From CAVWDI01 sp963793095 (GTDB lineage Bacteria; Chloroflexota; Anaerolineae; Anaerolineales; UBA4823): a stretch of 64,000 nt of DNA. Made by a program: the position numbers and the translations under genes. The notes below the pieces were generated by a model, which was given only the letters and a program-made list of their open reading frames with translations, had not been told where the DNA came from and made no database searches. Below, piece by piece: positions 54,041-63,156 of this stretch. How positions within the stretch are numbered: position 1 is the stretch's first letter; the number at the start of each line of letters is the position of its first letter. The DNA is taken from the NCBI GenBank assembly GCA_963793095.1, contig CAWBYY010000002.1:1364001-1428000 (forward strand), written 5' to 3'.

Positions 54041-56143
54041 ATGTTGAATATTTTCTTTAAGCCAAAATCAGTGGCTGTTATTGGCGCCTCTTCAAATGAG
54101 ACAAAACTGGGTCATTCGGTGGTTAAAAATCTGGTGGATGGAGGTTATATCAATGTTGGCCAGATATTTCCGATTAACCCAAAATCAAACAAAATTCTCG
54201 GTCTGGAGGCATACCCATCTGTATTAGAGGTGCCAGACCCTATAGATCTGGCAGTTATTGTTATCCCTTACCCTTTTGTTCCGGATGCGCTGCGTGAATG
54301 TGGCCGGAAGGGCATTACAGCTGCTGTGGTCATCAGCGCTGGGTTCCGGGAAGCGGGAAGCGAGGGGTTGGAACGCGAGCTTGAACTGGTTGATATCGCG
54401 AAACAATACGGGATACGTTTAATCGGGCCAAACTGCCTGGGTGTAATTGACACTTTTACTCCGCTGAACGCTTCATTTTCCGCAGGCACTCCGCCCAGCG
54501 GTCCTATGGCATTTATGTCACAATCGGGTGCATTGGGTACGGCAGTTCTTGATATCGCTCTCGCTGGCAGGCTGGGGTTATCCAAGTTTGTCAGCCTCGG
54601 CAATAAAGCTGATGTGAGTGAAATCGATCTTCTGCAGGCCTGGAAAAATGACCCTGATACAAATGTAATCATGATCTACAGTGAGGGCATGCCTAACGGG
54701 CAGGAATTTATTCGGGTTGCTAGCGAAATCACACGCCTGAAACCGGTTGTAGCGATTAAGTCAGGAGTAACTCAATCCGGTTCACGGGCTGTGTCCTCAC
54801 ACACCGGGTCTTTAGCTGGTTCAGAGCAGGCTTACCATGCAGCATTCAAACAAGCCGGGGTAGTTCGGGTAAATTCAATGCAGGAATTGTTCGATGTTTC
54901 AAGAGCCCTTGGATATCAACCTCTGCTTAAGGGAAACCGGATCGCGATAATAACAAATGCGGGTGGACCGGGAATCCTCGCCACGGATGCATTGGAGCGC
55001 TCCGGGATGACACTGGCGCGTTTTGAAAACGAGACAATTAATTCCCTTGTCAAGTTCTTGCCAGATGCAGCCAGTGCGGCAAACCCGGTGGATGTATTAG
55101 GGGATGCCAGGGCAGACCGCTACAGTTTTGCGCTCGAGGTTGTTGCTCATGATAGCAATGTGGATGGAATTATGGTCGTCCTCACACCTCAGGCCATGAC
55201 AGAAATTGAAAAAACAGCTCAAGCAGTAGGTTTGCTCTCAACGCAGATTGACAAACCCGTGCTAGGTTGCTTTATGGGCGAAAAACAGGTAGAGCCCGGG
55301 GTAAATATTCTTACAGAGAAGGGAGTTCCAAACTATTCGTTTCCAGAAAGCGCGGCGATGTCTTTCCGTGCAATGGCTGAATATCTTTCGGTCCTAGAGC
55401 AACCGGAAAGGGAATATGTCACATTTAAAGTTGACGATTCTATAGTAAGAACGGCATTTGACCGGGTGCGATCTGAGGGACGGTTGTCCATCGGAGATTC
55501 TGAATCACGTGAGATATTACGGGCTTATGGGTTGAGGATACCGAAAGCGGATGTCGCAAAAACTCCCGAAGAAGCTCTAAGCATTGCCAGTGAAATTGGT
55601 TACCCGGTTGTTCTTAAAATTGCATCTCCAGATATTCTGCATAAAACTGATGTGGGAGGTGTCCGGGTAGGTTTGAGAAATGATCAGGAGATTATTGATG
55701 CTTATGAATTAATGGTTTACAGGGCTCAGAGATATGTTCCAGAAGCTCGAATTTGGGGCTGCCTTGTTCAAGAGATGGTGCCCGCGGGTGGGGTGGAGGT
55801 GCTGGTTGGCATGAACCGCGATCCTCAATTTGGACCATTGGTCACCTTTGGCCTGGGTGGTATTTATGTAGAGACGATAAAGGATGTCACCTTCAGGATC
55901 GCTCCATTCTCCCGTGAGGATGCGGAAGGAATGCTGTCAGAAATCAGGGCGCATGCTCTTCTAGATGGCGTTCGTGGTAAACCTCAGGTTGATAAAAATG
56001 CAATCATAGACACGCTGTTACGTATCGGGCAACTTGTCCAGGGCTTCCCGGAAATCGTCGAATTGGATATTAATCCACTGGTAGTTTTTACTGAAGGCCA
56101 GGGTGCTATTGCAATAGATATGCGTATGATTCTCAGCGAGTAA
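54041..56143 (+). CDS. ADP-forming acetyl/acyl-CoA synthetase, fused alpha-beta
   Basis: This 700-residue NDP-forming acyl-CoA synthetase converts acyl-CoA, ADP and phosphate to acid, CoA and ATP. The alpha part has a CoA-binding Rossmann domain (KSVAVIGASSNETKLG) and two flavodoxin-like domains. The phosphorylated His is in SSHTGSLAGSEQAYHAAFKQ. The beta part is an ATP-grasp domain (from about 480) with PVVLKIASPDILHKTDVGGV and VEVLVGMNRDPQFGP. It is a typical single-chain ACD. It sits upstream of a DRTGG phosphotransacetylase-like gene, an arrangement suggesting acetate or branched-acid energy conservation. The acyl substrate is not predictable. Confidence 0.93.
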   Translation: MLNIFFKPKSVAVIGASSNETKLGHSVVKNLVDGGYINVGQIFPINPKSNKILGLEAYPSVLEVPDPIDLAVIVIPYPFVPDALRECGRKGITAAVVISAGFREAGSEGLERELELVDIAKQYGIRLIGPNCLGVIDTFTPLNASFSAGTPPSGPMAFMSQSGALGTAVLDIALAGRLGLSKFVSLGNKADVSEIDLLQAWKNDPDTNVIMIYSEGMPNGQEFIRVASEITRLKPVVAIKSGVTQSGSRAVSSHTGSLAGSEQAYHAAFKQAGVVRVNSMQELFDVSRALGYQPLLKGNRIAIITNAGGPGILATDALERSGMTLARFENETINSLVKFLPDAASAANPVDVLGDARADRYSFALEVVAHDSNVDGIMVVLTPQAMTEIEKTAQAVGLLSTQIDKPVLGCFMGEKQVEPGVNILTEKGVPNYSFPESAAMSFRAMAEYLSVLEQPEREYVTFKVDDSIVRTAFDRVRSEGRLSIGDSESREILRAYGLRIPKADVAKTPEEALSIASEIGYPVVLKIASPDILHKTDVGGVRVGLRNDQEIIDAYELMVYRAQRYVPEARIWGCLVQEMVPAGGVEVLVGMNRDPQFGPLVTFGLGGIYVETIKDVTFRIAPFSREDAEGMLSEIRAHALLDGVRGKPQVDKNAIIDTLLRIGQLVQGFPEIVELDINPLVVFTEGQGAIAIDMRMILSE

Positions 56144-56223
56144 ATTAATAATCGCTATATTTGATTTTTTGTAGGCGTATCATCGATTGTGTATTAGAAT
56201 AGATTCGTTGGAGGAGATAATAT

Positions 56224-57294
56224 ATGAAATCGTTATACATCACATCTGTGGAGCGATATTCAGGAAAAACCGCTGTATGTTTGGCAATTGGAAAACACCT
56301 GCAGAAGGACGGTTTCAAAGTAGGGTACTTAAAACCGCTAAGCCTTCAACCCTGGCTCTCTGCTGGGCGGATTGCAGATGAGGACGCAGCATTTGTAAAG
56401 GAAATTCTCGGTCTTTCGGCTGAACCCTGGGAGTTATCTCCAGTCGTGTTAACAAAGGAACTGCTGGAGGAGCATTTGAAAAGCAATGGAGAGACGGACC
56501 GGATGGTGCTGGTCCGGGAGGCTTATCAAAAAGCCGCCAGAGATCAGGATGTCCTTCTGCTTGAAGGTGGTGGAAGTTTGAGGGAAGGTTATGTTGTTGG
56601 TCTTCCAACCCCACAGGTCGCTCTCGATTTGGGTAGTGAAGTGATTGCGATAATCAAATACAGAGACCAGGTCAGGTTGCTGGACGATACTCTGACTGCT
56701 AAAACCCGTCTTGGAGAGGCTTTGAGCGGGGTAATCATCAACCGTGTTCCTGTGGAAGTATCAGGTTTCGTGGCGGAACTGGCGGTTCCATTTATTGAAT
56801 CGCGCCAGATTCCTGTGTTCGGAGTCTTGCCGGAACAGCATGCTCTGGCTGCATTGACTGTTAATGACCTTGTTGACGTTCTTAACGCTGAAATATTGAC
56901 GAAGTATTACCGCCCCCAATCAATGGTAGAAAATCTGACAGTCGGAGCCATGACCGCTGAAGCGGCTTTGAGCAGGTTCAGAAAATATGCCCACAAAGCG
57001 GTGATTACAGGAGGCGATCGAACTGATATTCAACTGGCAGCTTTAGAGACTTCAACGGTATGCCTGGTGCTGACGGGGAATCTGCACCCCAGTCCATTGA
57101 TAATCAGGCAGGCGGAAGAATTTGGAGTTGCAGTCTTACTTGTGCGATTAAATACAATGGAAACTGTTGAAAAAATTGAGACAATTTACGGAAAAACCCG
57201 GCTGGGGCAAACTAAGAAACTTGAGATGTTCCAGGCTCTTCTAAATGAAAATGTCGATTTCGACAGGATGTATTCAGTAATTGGAGTGAAGTGA
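56224..57294 (+). CDS. Phosphotransacetylase-family protein without the catalytic domain (AAA_26-DRTGG)
   Basis: This 356-residue protein has an N-terminal P-loop NTPase domain of the dethiobiotin-synthetase type: YITSVERYSGKTAVCLAIG with the GKT motif, and LLLEGGGSLREGY. A DRTGG domain follows, with KAVITGGDRTDIQLAALE near residue 262. This is the N-terminal part of long phosphotransacetylases, lacking the PTA_PTB catalytic domain. Such proteins sit next to ADP-forming synthetases or acetate kinases and may regulate them. It starts after GGAGG, and its stop overlaps the nitroreductase start by 4 bases (GTGA), so they are coupled. Confidence 0.82.
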   Translation: MKSLYITSVERYSGKTAVCLAIGKHLQKDGFKVGYLKPLSLQPWLSAGRIADEDAAFVKEILGLSAEPWELSPVVLTKELLEEHLKSNGETDRMVLVREAYQKAARDQDVLLLEGGGSLREGYVVGLPTPQVALDLGSEVIAIIKYRDQVRLLDDTLTAKTRLGEALSGVIINRVPVEVSGFVAELAVPFIESRQIPVFGVLPEQHALAALTVNDLVDVLNAEILTKYYRPQSMVENLTVGAMTAEAALSRFRKYAHKAVITGGDRTDIQLAALETSTVCLVLTGNLHPSPLIIRQAEEFGVAVLLVRLNTMETVEKIETIYGKTRLGQTKKLEMFQALLNENVDFDRMYSVIGVK

Positions 57295-57803
57295 AAGTAT
57301 CTGAAGCGATCAAGTATAAAAGAGCTGTAAGAAATTTTCGGGATGAACCGCTGTCTGGAGAAGTGATAAATTCGATCCTGAATGCCGGACGTAGATCGCA
57401 ATCATCCAAGAATTCTCAACCATGGGATTTTATTGTCATAACGGATAAAGATCGATTGGAGGCACTTTCAAAATTAGGAACCTATGCCGGGCATCTCGCC
57501 GGCGCTGCACTTGCTGTGGTCATTGCCACACCGGATCCGGGTATAAAAGCCAGCATTATGTTTGACGCCGGACAGGCGGCTGCTTATATGCAGCTGGCAG
57601 CCTGGGAAATGGGCATTGGATCCTGTCTAGCGACAATTTACCAGACTGAACAGGCGCGCCAACTGCTGGAACTTCCAGAAAATAGATATATTAACCTGGC
57701 TGTATCTTTCGGATATCCGCTGGATGAGAACGTTCTGAGCTCGCCTCCCGAAAAAGGAGGCCGAAACCCACTGGAGGATTTTGTACACTTGGAAAAGTGG
57801 TGA
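57291..57803 (+). CDS. Nitroreductase-family FMN-dependent protein
   Basis: This 170-residue protein has the nitroreductase fold: VSEAIKYKRAVRNFRDEPL with the FMN-binding Arg pair, GRRSQSSKNSQPWDFIV, and AAYMQLAAWEMGIGSCL. The family reduces quinones, flavins or nitro compounds with NAD(P)H. The substrate is unknown. The start is GTG overlapping the DRTGG gene. A terminator follows at 57842, so it ends the acyl-CoA synthetase group. Confidence 0.88.
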   Translation: MKVSEAIKYKRAVRNFRDEPLSGEVINSILNAGRRSQSSKNSQPWDFIVITDKDRLEALSKLGTYAGHLAGAALAVVIATPDPGIKASIMFDAGQAAAYMQLAAWEMGIGSCLATIYQTEQARQLLELPENRYINLAVSFGYPLDENVLSSPPEKGGRNPLEDFVHLEKW

Positions 57804-57841
57804 TTTTCGATTTGAGGTGTAATATTCAATCCAGAAAAAAT

Positions 57842-57871
57842 GCCCCTGCAAAAACGGGGCTTTCTTTTTTT
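57842..57871 (+). terminator. Terminator after the nitroreductase gene
   Basis: GCCCC (57842-57846) pairs with GGGGC (57856-57860) across a 9-base loop, followed by a T-rich tail (TTTCTTTTTTT). Confidence 0.75.
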
Positions 57872-57956
57872 AGCATTGAAAATAAGTTTTTAAACCTGAG
57901 ATTAATAAGCTGGAAATTATTTTTAGTAACCCTGGATACCGGCATTTATTGAGGAT

Positions 57957-58599
57957 ATGATGGAAACCAAACAAGCTGCCGAATACATTGAAGAGAAATT
58001 TGCCAGACCAGATTCAGCATTACAGTATGCTTTGGAGCTGGCAAAGCGGAATAATTTGCCGGAAATATCGATCCAACCGGACGAAGGATTGTTTTTACAG
58101 TTCCTTGTGAGAATTTGCAGCGCTGTAAAGGCAGTTGAGGTTGGTACATTGGGGGGATACAGCGGGATATGGATTGCCCGCGGACTACCAAAAAATGGAA
58201 GGCTGATTTCTATTGAAAAAGAGCCTGAACATGCCAATATAGCGAAAAAGAGTTTTGAAAACGCTGGCCTGTCCAGTTTGGTTGAAATTAAAAGTCGGTA
58301 ATGCACTGGATTTATTAAATAAAATATCCGATGATGGTCCATATGATTTTGTTTTTATAGATGCAGATAAAGCAACGTATAGTGATTATTTTGATTGGGC
58401 TATTGTAAATATCCGCATGGGTGGTGTGATCGCGATTCACAATGTGTTTGCCTTTGGCCACCTTTTGGATGAAATGGCTGTCAGTGAAAATGTACAGATT
58501 ATCAGGGATTTAAATGAAAAAATCGCCCAAGATCCCCGGCTGATCAGCATTATCTATCCATCCGGTGATGGTACTCTGGCTGCCATGCGGATTGAATAG
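57957..58599 (+). CDS. O-methyltransferase (caffeoyl-CoA type), one frameshift
   Basis: This SAM-dependent O-methyltransferase has the AdoMet motif VEVGTLGGYSGIWIARGL near residue 60, the SIEKEPEH acidic loop, and FVFIDADKATYSDYFDWA near the catalytic region. The frame breaks at 58290-58293, where four A stand for three: removing one gives SLVEIKVGNALDLLNK. The joined protein is about 213 residues, the normal length. It stands alone after a terminator. The acceptor is unknown. The break is likely an assembly error. Confidence 0.88.
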
Positions 58600-58685
58600 A
58601 CCCTTGCAACTGTACCATTATTCTTGCGTATACCTGGTAAGAAAGATTAAACTCAGTGGTAGTATGATCTACTGGAGGAAAAATA

Positions 58686-58880
58686 ATGTCTGCTTCAAGA
58701 GAACCTTTACGGCGATCTCATAGCGATAAAATCATTGCAGGAGTTTGCGGGGGACTTGGCGATTTTTTTGGAATCAGCCCTTTGTGGTTCCGGCTTCTTT
58801 TTCTGCTCTCACTCCTTCCAGGCGGGATTCCTGGTCTGCTCTTTTATGTGATCTTGTGGATAGTCATTCCTGATAAGTAA
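58686..58880 (+). CDS. PspC-domain membrane protein
   Basis: This 64-residue protein is a single PspC domain: LRRSHSDKIIAGVCGGLGDFFGISP, followed by one transmembrane helix (FRLLFLLSLLPGG and onwards) and the ending ILWIVIPDK. PspC proteins act in the phage-shock or membrane-stress response, often with PspA, but no pspA lies nearby. It has a GGAGG ribosome binding site directly before ATG. The family is common as a standalone small protein. Confidence 0.9.
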   Translation: MSASREPLRRSHSDKIIAGVCGGLGDFFGISPLWFRLLFLLSLLPGGIPGLLFYVILWIVIPDK

Positions 58881-58910
58881 ACAATTAATTTATCCGGCAA
58901 AAAAGGATTT

Positions 58911-60047
58911 CTAATCTTGCATGGCGAAATTTCTTGCCATTTCTAGCCTTTTATTCAGGGGCGGGTGTGAATGCAGCAGAAAAACTACCCAAGGTTCCGG
59001 TTCAACATCTGCCAGGTTCTGGTTAGCAAGTCTGACCAATGCTGAGGCGTATGCATCCCCCATTCTGGTGCTGGTTAATGCGTATTGATCCGCTTTCACT
59101 TCGCGCCAACGTGAATAGGCGTTAGTCAGCGGCATGAGCAATAAGCCGTATATCCCCATGGCCAGAATGAACAGCGGCAGGGAGGCGATGTCCGCTGGAC
59201 TTTCAAAACCGTAGTACTGAGTTCCCCATTCCAGTGCACGCGCGGCAAGATACAATCCGCCAAGCGTCAAAAAACTCTCGATCACAATCCCCTTGGGTAT
59301 GTCTTTGTGGACATGATGGCCGAGTTCGTGGGCCAGGACGGTTTCAATTTCATCGTTTGTGAACTTCTCAAGCAGTGTATCCCCCAGAATGATCCGGCGA
59401 GTATTGCCCAGTCCTGTCAGAGCTGCGTTTGCGGCGTTTGTACGCCGGCTCATGTCAAACTTAAACACTCCTTGAACATATGTGTTCGCCTCTCTGGCTA
59501 AACGGATAAGCCGGTCAGCCAATTCTTCAAATTCATCCTCGAGAGGAACGAATTTGTAAAAGATGGGGAATAATAGGACTGGGGCAAGATTTGCAAGGAT
59601 GACATTAAAAACCAATAGGATCAAACCTGCCCAAATCCACCATGTATATGGAGTTGCTCTGAGAGTGGCATATATAATTTCCAGCAATAATCCCCCCAGG
59701 AATACCCCGATTGCCAATCCTTTAGCCTGGTCGGCGGCCCATTCGCTTCTTGATTGATTGGACATACCAAACTGGTGGGGCAGCAGGAATCCTTCGTAAA
59801 ATGAAATAGGCAGGGTCAGCAGGTAATAAATTCCCCCGAACAGGATCCCAAATCCCGCCACCAACAGCCAATCGCTGCTGGTAAAACCTGATAACCATTC
59901 TTTCAACTGCTGTGACCAGCCGAAATTCAACCAGGCAATTGTATATAAGCCTCCTATCAGAATATCCACAGCCATCAAGCGATGCCGGATGCGCGAATAT
60001 TTTTTGGCTTCTATCTGGCGGTTCAGATCGATTTCCATTTCAGACAT
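58911..60047 (-). CDS. M48-family zinc metalloprotease (Ste24/CAAX type)
   Basis: This 378-residue membrane protease has six or seven predicted transmembrane segments and the zinc motif HELGHH in TVLAHELGHHVHKDIPKG. The third zinc ligand is likely the Glu of REVKADQYAL. The RRTNAANAALTGLGNTRRIILGD block is typical of Ste24/HtpX-like enzymes. It degrades or processes membrane proteins. The carboxyl end HSHPPLNKRLEMA is also characteristic. It is convergent with PspC; a functional link through membrane stress is possible but not shown. Confidence 0.93.
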   Translation of the reverse strand: MSEMEIDLNRQIEAKKYSRIRHRLMAVDILIGGLYTIAWLNFGWSQQLKEWLSGFTSSDWLLVAGFGILFGGIYYLLTLPISFYEGFLLPHQFGMSNQSRSEWAADQAKGLAIGVFLGGLLLEIIYATLRATPYTWWIWAGLILLVFNVILANLAPVLLFPIFYKFVPLEDEFEELADRLIRLAREANTYVQGVFKFDMSRRTNAANAALTGLGNTRRIILGDTLLEKFTNDEIETVLAHELGHHVHKDIPKGIVIESFLTLGGLYLAARALEWGTQYYGFESPADIASLPLFILAMGIYGLLLMPLTNAYSRWREVKADQYALTSTRMGDAYASALVRLANQNLADVEPEPWVVFLLHSHPPLNKRLEMARNFAMQD

Positions 60048-60132
60048 GCAGCGGATTATATCACCTGGTCTGATTTGGGAAAAAGGCGAAGAGGCGCGAA
60101 TTAAAATTTTTCTGACTCTTATATAACGCAGT

Positions 60133-60664
60133 TTATTTGTTGGATTTTTCCTGCCACTTCAATACCATCTGGCGCTGTTTGAAAGTCTCCGGTGATGGGC
60201 GCCAGCCATCCGGGGTGTTTTTGCGGAGAAGTGCGATTTTTTCCAGCGCTTTCTGCGGCTCCATTCCATGGCGGACAAGGAAGCAGCCAACTACCGTCCC
60301 GGTACGCCCAATTCCGCCGAAGCAATGCAGGTAAATGTTTTTTCCAGCCTGGAGGGCATTATCAATAGTGTCCAGGATCAGCTTCATTGTGGATACCGCT
60401 GGTGTGCTCATATCCAGAATTGGAAAATTCCTGCAAACGACCTGAACTTTATCCTCACCTATGGATCTTCCGAAATAAAGTTTCATAAGGTATTAATCCA
60501 TATTCCCCCGGTTCGGTCAGGTTGATAAAAAAATTGATGTCTTTCGACAGCAGCCATTTCAGTTTAGCAAGTGCAGTTTGTCCATCAATCGAGCCAGGAT
60601 ATTCTCCAGCCATAAAACGGTCATTAACTATCCAGTAAGAATCCTCTATCTTAATCATATCCAT
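60133..60664 (-). CDS. Dual-specificity/tyrosine phosphatase-family protein, one frameshift
   Basis: Two consecutive frames join to one protein of about 176 residues. The first part has YWIVNDRFMAGEYPGS and NLTEPGEYGLIPY, matching the N-terminal half of bacterial dual-specificity phosphatases. The second has the catalytic motif HCFGGIGRTG (Cys and Arg of CxxGxxR) and an FPILDMSTPA block. The switch occurs near 60460-60485, with one extra base (for example after RKIH). It hydrolyses phospho-protein or phospho-nucleotide substrates that are not predictable. It has a short gap to the M48 gene on the same strand. Confidence 0.8.
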
Positions 60665-60774
60665 TCATATCCAAAAGGGGATAAATCTCCTGTCTTCGGA
60701 TTTGGTTTAGCATTTATAATAGCGCAATTGTTTACTCTACATTTTAATCAAGAAATAAATAGAAAACACACCAG

Positions 60775-61945
60775 ATGGCAACGGATTCGATCCCGATAAC
60801 GCAGATCAAGTCGAAAGAATTTCAAACGGAAAATGTGCTGCCGATAGTTGGCTCCCATCTTGTTCACGATACTTACACTGCAGCCGTACCTGCTTTACTG
60901 CCTGTATTAATTGATAAACTCTCATTGTCACTGACCATGGTGGGCACACTGACTGCCATCTTGCAAATTCCGGCGGTATTAACCCCATTTATCGGTTATC
61001 TGGCTGATAAGGTCAGTTTGCGGTATTTCGTAATTTTGGCTCCTGCTCTAACCGCGACCCTGATCAGCAGTCTTGGTTTTGCATCTAGCTATTTTGGGAT
61101 TGCAATAATATTGTTCGCAACCGGGATAAGCGTGGCATGCTATCATGCTCCGGCGCCGGCGATGATAGGGCGGCTAGCTGGGGACCAGATTGGCAAGGGC
61201 ATGAGTTTATTTATGGCAGCCGGAGAGCTGGCAAGAGCAGTAGGTCCGCTGCTGGCTGTCTGGGCTGTATCGACCTGGACTCTGGACGGTTTTTACCGGA
61301 TCGTGTTTCTTGGTTGGGCTGCGACATTAATTCTCTATTTCCGCCTGCGCCATATCCCGGCACGGATGGAAGCGCCTGGAAGTTTCCACAGCATATTGCC
61401 GGTTTTAAAGATATTTTTCCTACCGTTATTCTTTGTTATCTTTTTCAGGAGTTTTGGCGTAAATATCCTGACCGTTTACCTGCCAATATATATGAAAGGG
61501 CTTGGCGCTACACTGTGGATTGCAGGAGGGGCACTTTCTTTGCTAGAACTTGCTGGAGTTGCCGGGGCGCTGGTCAGCGGGACTTTGAGCGATATTTTCG
61601 GCCGAAAAAGAATTCTGCTAATCGCCACAATAATATCAGCCCTGCTGATGTATCTGTTTGTTTGGTTTGAGGGCTGGATTTTTAATTCCATTGCTGGCAG
61701 CTTTGGGTTTTTTTGTGCTCTCTACCGGGCCGGTGATGCTGGCAATGGTTCAGGACCAGTTGCCGAATAACCGGGCTGTTGGGAATGGGTTGTATATAAT
61801 GCTGGCTTTTCTCATCCGCCCTGTCGCCCTGGTTGCGATTGGATATCTGGGGGACCTGTTTGGGCTCGAACAGGTCTATATCTGGAGCGCGATTGTCACG
61901 CTGCTGGCAGTCCCTGCTATATTATTCATGCCGGATCGATTGTAG
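60775..61945 (+). CDS. MFS transporter (Fsr-like), one frameshift
   Basis: This major facilitator protein has about twelve hydrophobic segments. The start GSHLVHDTYTAAVPALLPV and the segment YHAPAPAMIGRLAG resemble the fosmidomycin-resistance (Fsr) branch. A typical motif A-like GTLSDIFGRKR lies mid-protein. The frame breaks at the T run 61708-61714: seven T stand for six, which turns SFGFFVLSTGPVMLAMVQDQ into a stop. The corrected length is about 389 residues. It is probably an efflux pump; the substrate is not known. The error is likely one of assembly. Confidence 0.82.
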
Positions 61946-61963
61946 CAGACAGGCGTTTAGTTT

Positions 61964-62824
61964 TTACTGCGAGGCGGGCGCCCATTTTTGATCCAGGATC
62001 GCCATAGGATCCAGGAGCTGAAATTCACCGCTGATACGCCACAACTCGTAATAGGTTTTCTGTTCGTCGGTAAGATCGCCAAGATAATATCCCATTACCG
62101 GGAATTGCGCTCCTGGCACCCCGCTGCGGGTTTCCAGGTGCAGGTGGTAAATGCCGGCGTTGCCGCTTTTCCCCACCGTCCCAATCGGAGTACAGGATTC
62201 GACCTGCTGTTCAATGTTCACTTCAGGGGGGTTCTCGAGGTGGGCATAAAGGGTATACAGTGATTTCTCGCGGTCCAGCTGGAGGGAATCGCTGAGCTCA
62301 TCAGGCAGGAATCGAATCGGGGTTTCAATGATGACCAGATTTCCAAACGGGTAGGAATCGCTGATTGCCGCTGAAACTTCCCCGGGTAGAATCGACTGTA
62401 CAACCACTCCCTGAATTGTCTCCAATCCGCCGAACCGGTAGTGGGCGAAATCAACCCCGTGATGGCGGAAATCCTTGCCGGGCGGGGGCGGGCGGAAGGG
62501 ATCGGAGATAATTTGCGCCAGATCTGCTATGGAGTGCGGCGCCAGGGGCGAGCATAATTCAAATTGGGGGGTTGGGCTGGCGGTTGGTGTTATGGTTGCT
62601 GTAGGGGTAAAGGTTGGAGTCGAGCTGGGTTTTGGAGTCTTTGAAGGAGTTGCTGTCCTTGAAGGGTGGGAGACAAACAGCAGGCTTTCAGCAACGGTAT
62701 TGTTTGTTGGTTCCAGGGTTTGGTTAAACTGTTCAGAAAAGGATAAATCTGCTTCGATTCCGGATAGCAGGCTGCATGCCGAAAGTGAAAAAATTACCCA
62801 TAGGATTACCAGGAAGAAACGCAT
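61964..62824 (-). CDS. M23-type metallopeptidase-like lipoprotein
   Basis: This 286-residue protein has a signal with a lipobox (LSACSLL) and a Thr/Pro-rich linker of about 40 residues (TATPSKTPKPSSTPTFTPTA) typical of surface-exposed Chloroflexota proteins. Its M23-like domain starts at about residue 105, with HHGVDF as the first metal-binding region, YTLYAHL, and YHLHLE as HxH. Such proteins cleave peptidoglycan or, if degenerate, regulate other hydrolases. It is anchored outside the cytoplasmic membrane. It converges with the MFS gene. Confidence 0.8.
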   Translation of the reverse strand: MRFFLVILWVIFSLSACSLLSGIEADLSFSEQFNQTLEPTNNTVAESLLFVSHPSRTATPSKTPKPSSTPTFTPTATITPTASPTPQFELCSPLAPHSIADLAQIISDPFRPPPPGKDFRHHGVDFAHYRFGGLETIQGVVVQSILPGEVSAAISDSYPFGNLVIIETPIRFLPDELSDSLQLDREKSLYTLYAHLENPPEVNIEQQVESCTPIGTVGKSGNAGIYHLHLETRSGVPGAQFPVMGYYLGDLTDEQKTYYELWRISGEFQLLDPMAILDQKWAPASQ

Positions 62825-62974
62825 AAATATCAGGGTTCAGAGAGACTTTAGACCTTTTTGTGATTATACCCAAGATGTGTTCTAATTTTCAGCCCAAACT
62901 TTCTGCGCATAGTCATTTCGATGTTTAAACCTGGAGAGTAACTCCATTTCAAATGCGCAAAGCCATTGGCAGGA

Positions 62975-63003
62975 TTGCAAGGAACCCCCTTCTGGGCTAT
63001 AAT
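62975..63003 (+). promoter_or_regulatory. Promoter of tRNA-Pro
   Basis: TTGCAA (62975-62980), a 17-base spacer and TATAAT (62998-63003). Transcription would start near 63010, eight bases before the tRNA. Confidence 0.7.
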
Positions 63004-63017
63004 TCCAGCCAGCAGTT

Positions 63018-63092
63018 CGGGGCGTGGCGCAGTCCGGCTAGCGCGCTTGCATGGGGTGCAAGAGGCCCCGGGTTCGAATCCCGGCGCCCCGA
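63018..63092 (+). tRNA. tRNA-Pro (anticodon GGG)
   Basis: A complete cloverleaf: 7-bp acceptor CGGGGCG/CGCCCCG, 4-bp D stem GCGC/GCGC, anticodon stem CTTGC/GCAAG with loop ATGGGGT, so the anticodon is GGG (reads CCC and CCU), and T arm CCGGG TTCGAAT CCCGG. Discriminator base is A. The gene does not encode CCA (CAG follows), so the end must be added after transcription, in line with the nucleotidyltransferases in this window. Confidence 0.97.
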
Positions 63093-63099
63093 CAGAAAA

Positions 63100-63129
63100 G
63101 ACCTCAATTTGTGTATTTCAATTGAGGTC
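63100..63129 (+). terminator. Hairpin after tRNA-Pro
   Basis: GACCTCAATT (63100-63109) pairs with AATTGAGGTC (63120-63129) across a 10-base loop. The tail GTATTATTT is only moderately U-rich. Confidence 0.55.
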
Positions 63130-63156
63130 GTATTATTTAACTGGATTATTCTGCGA

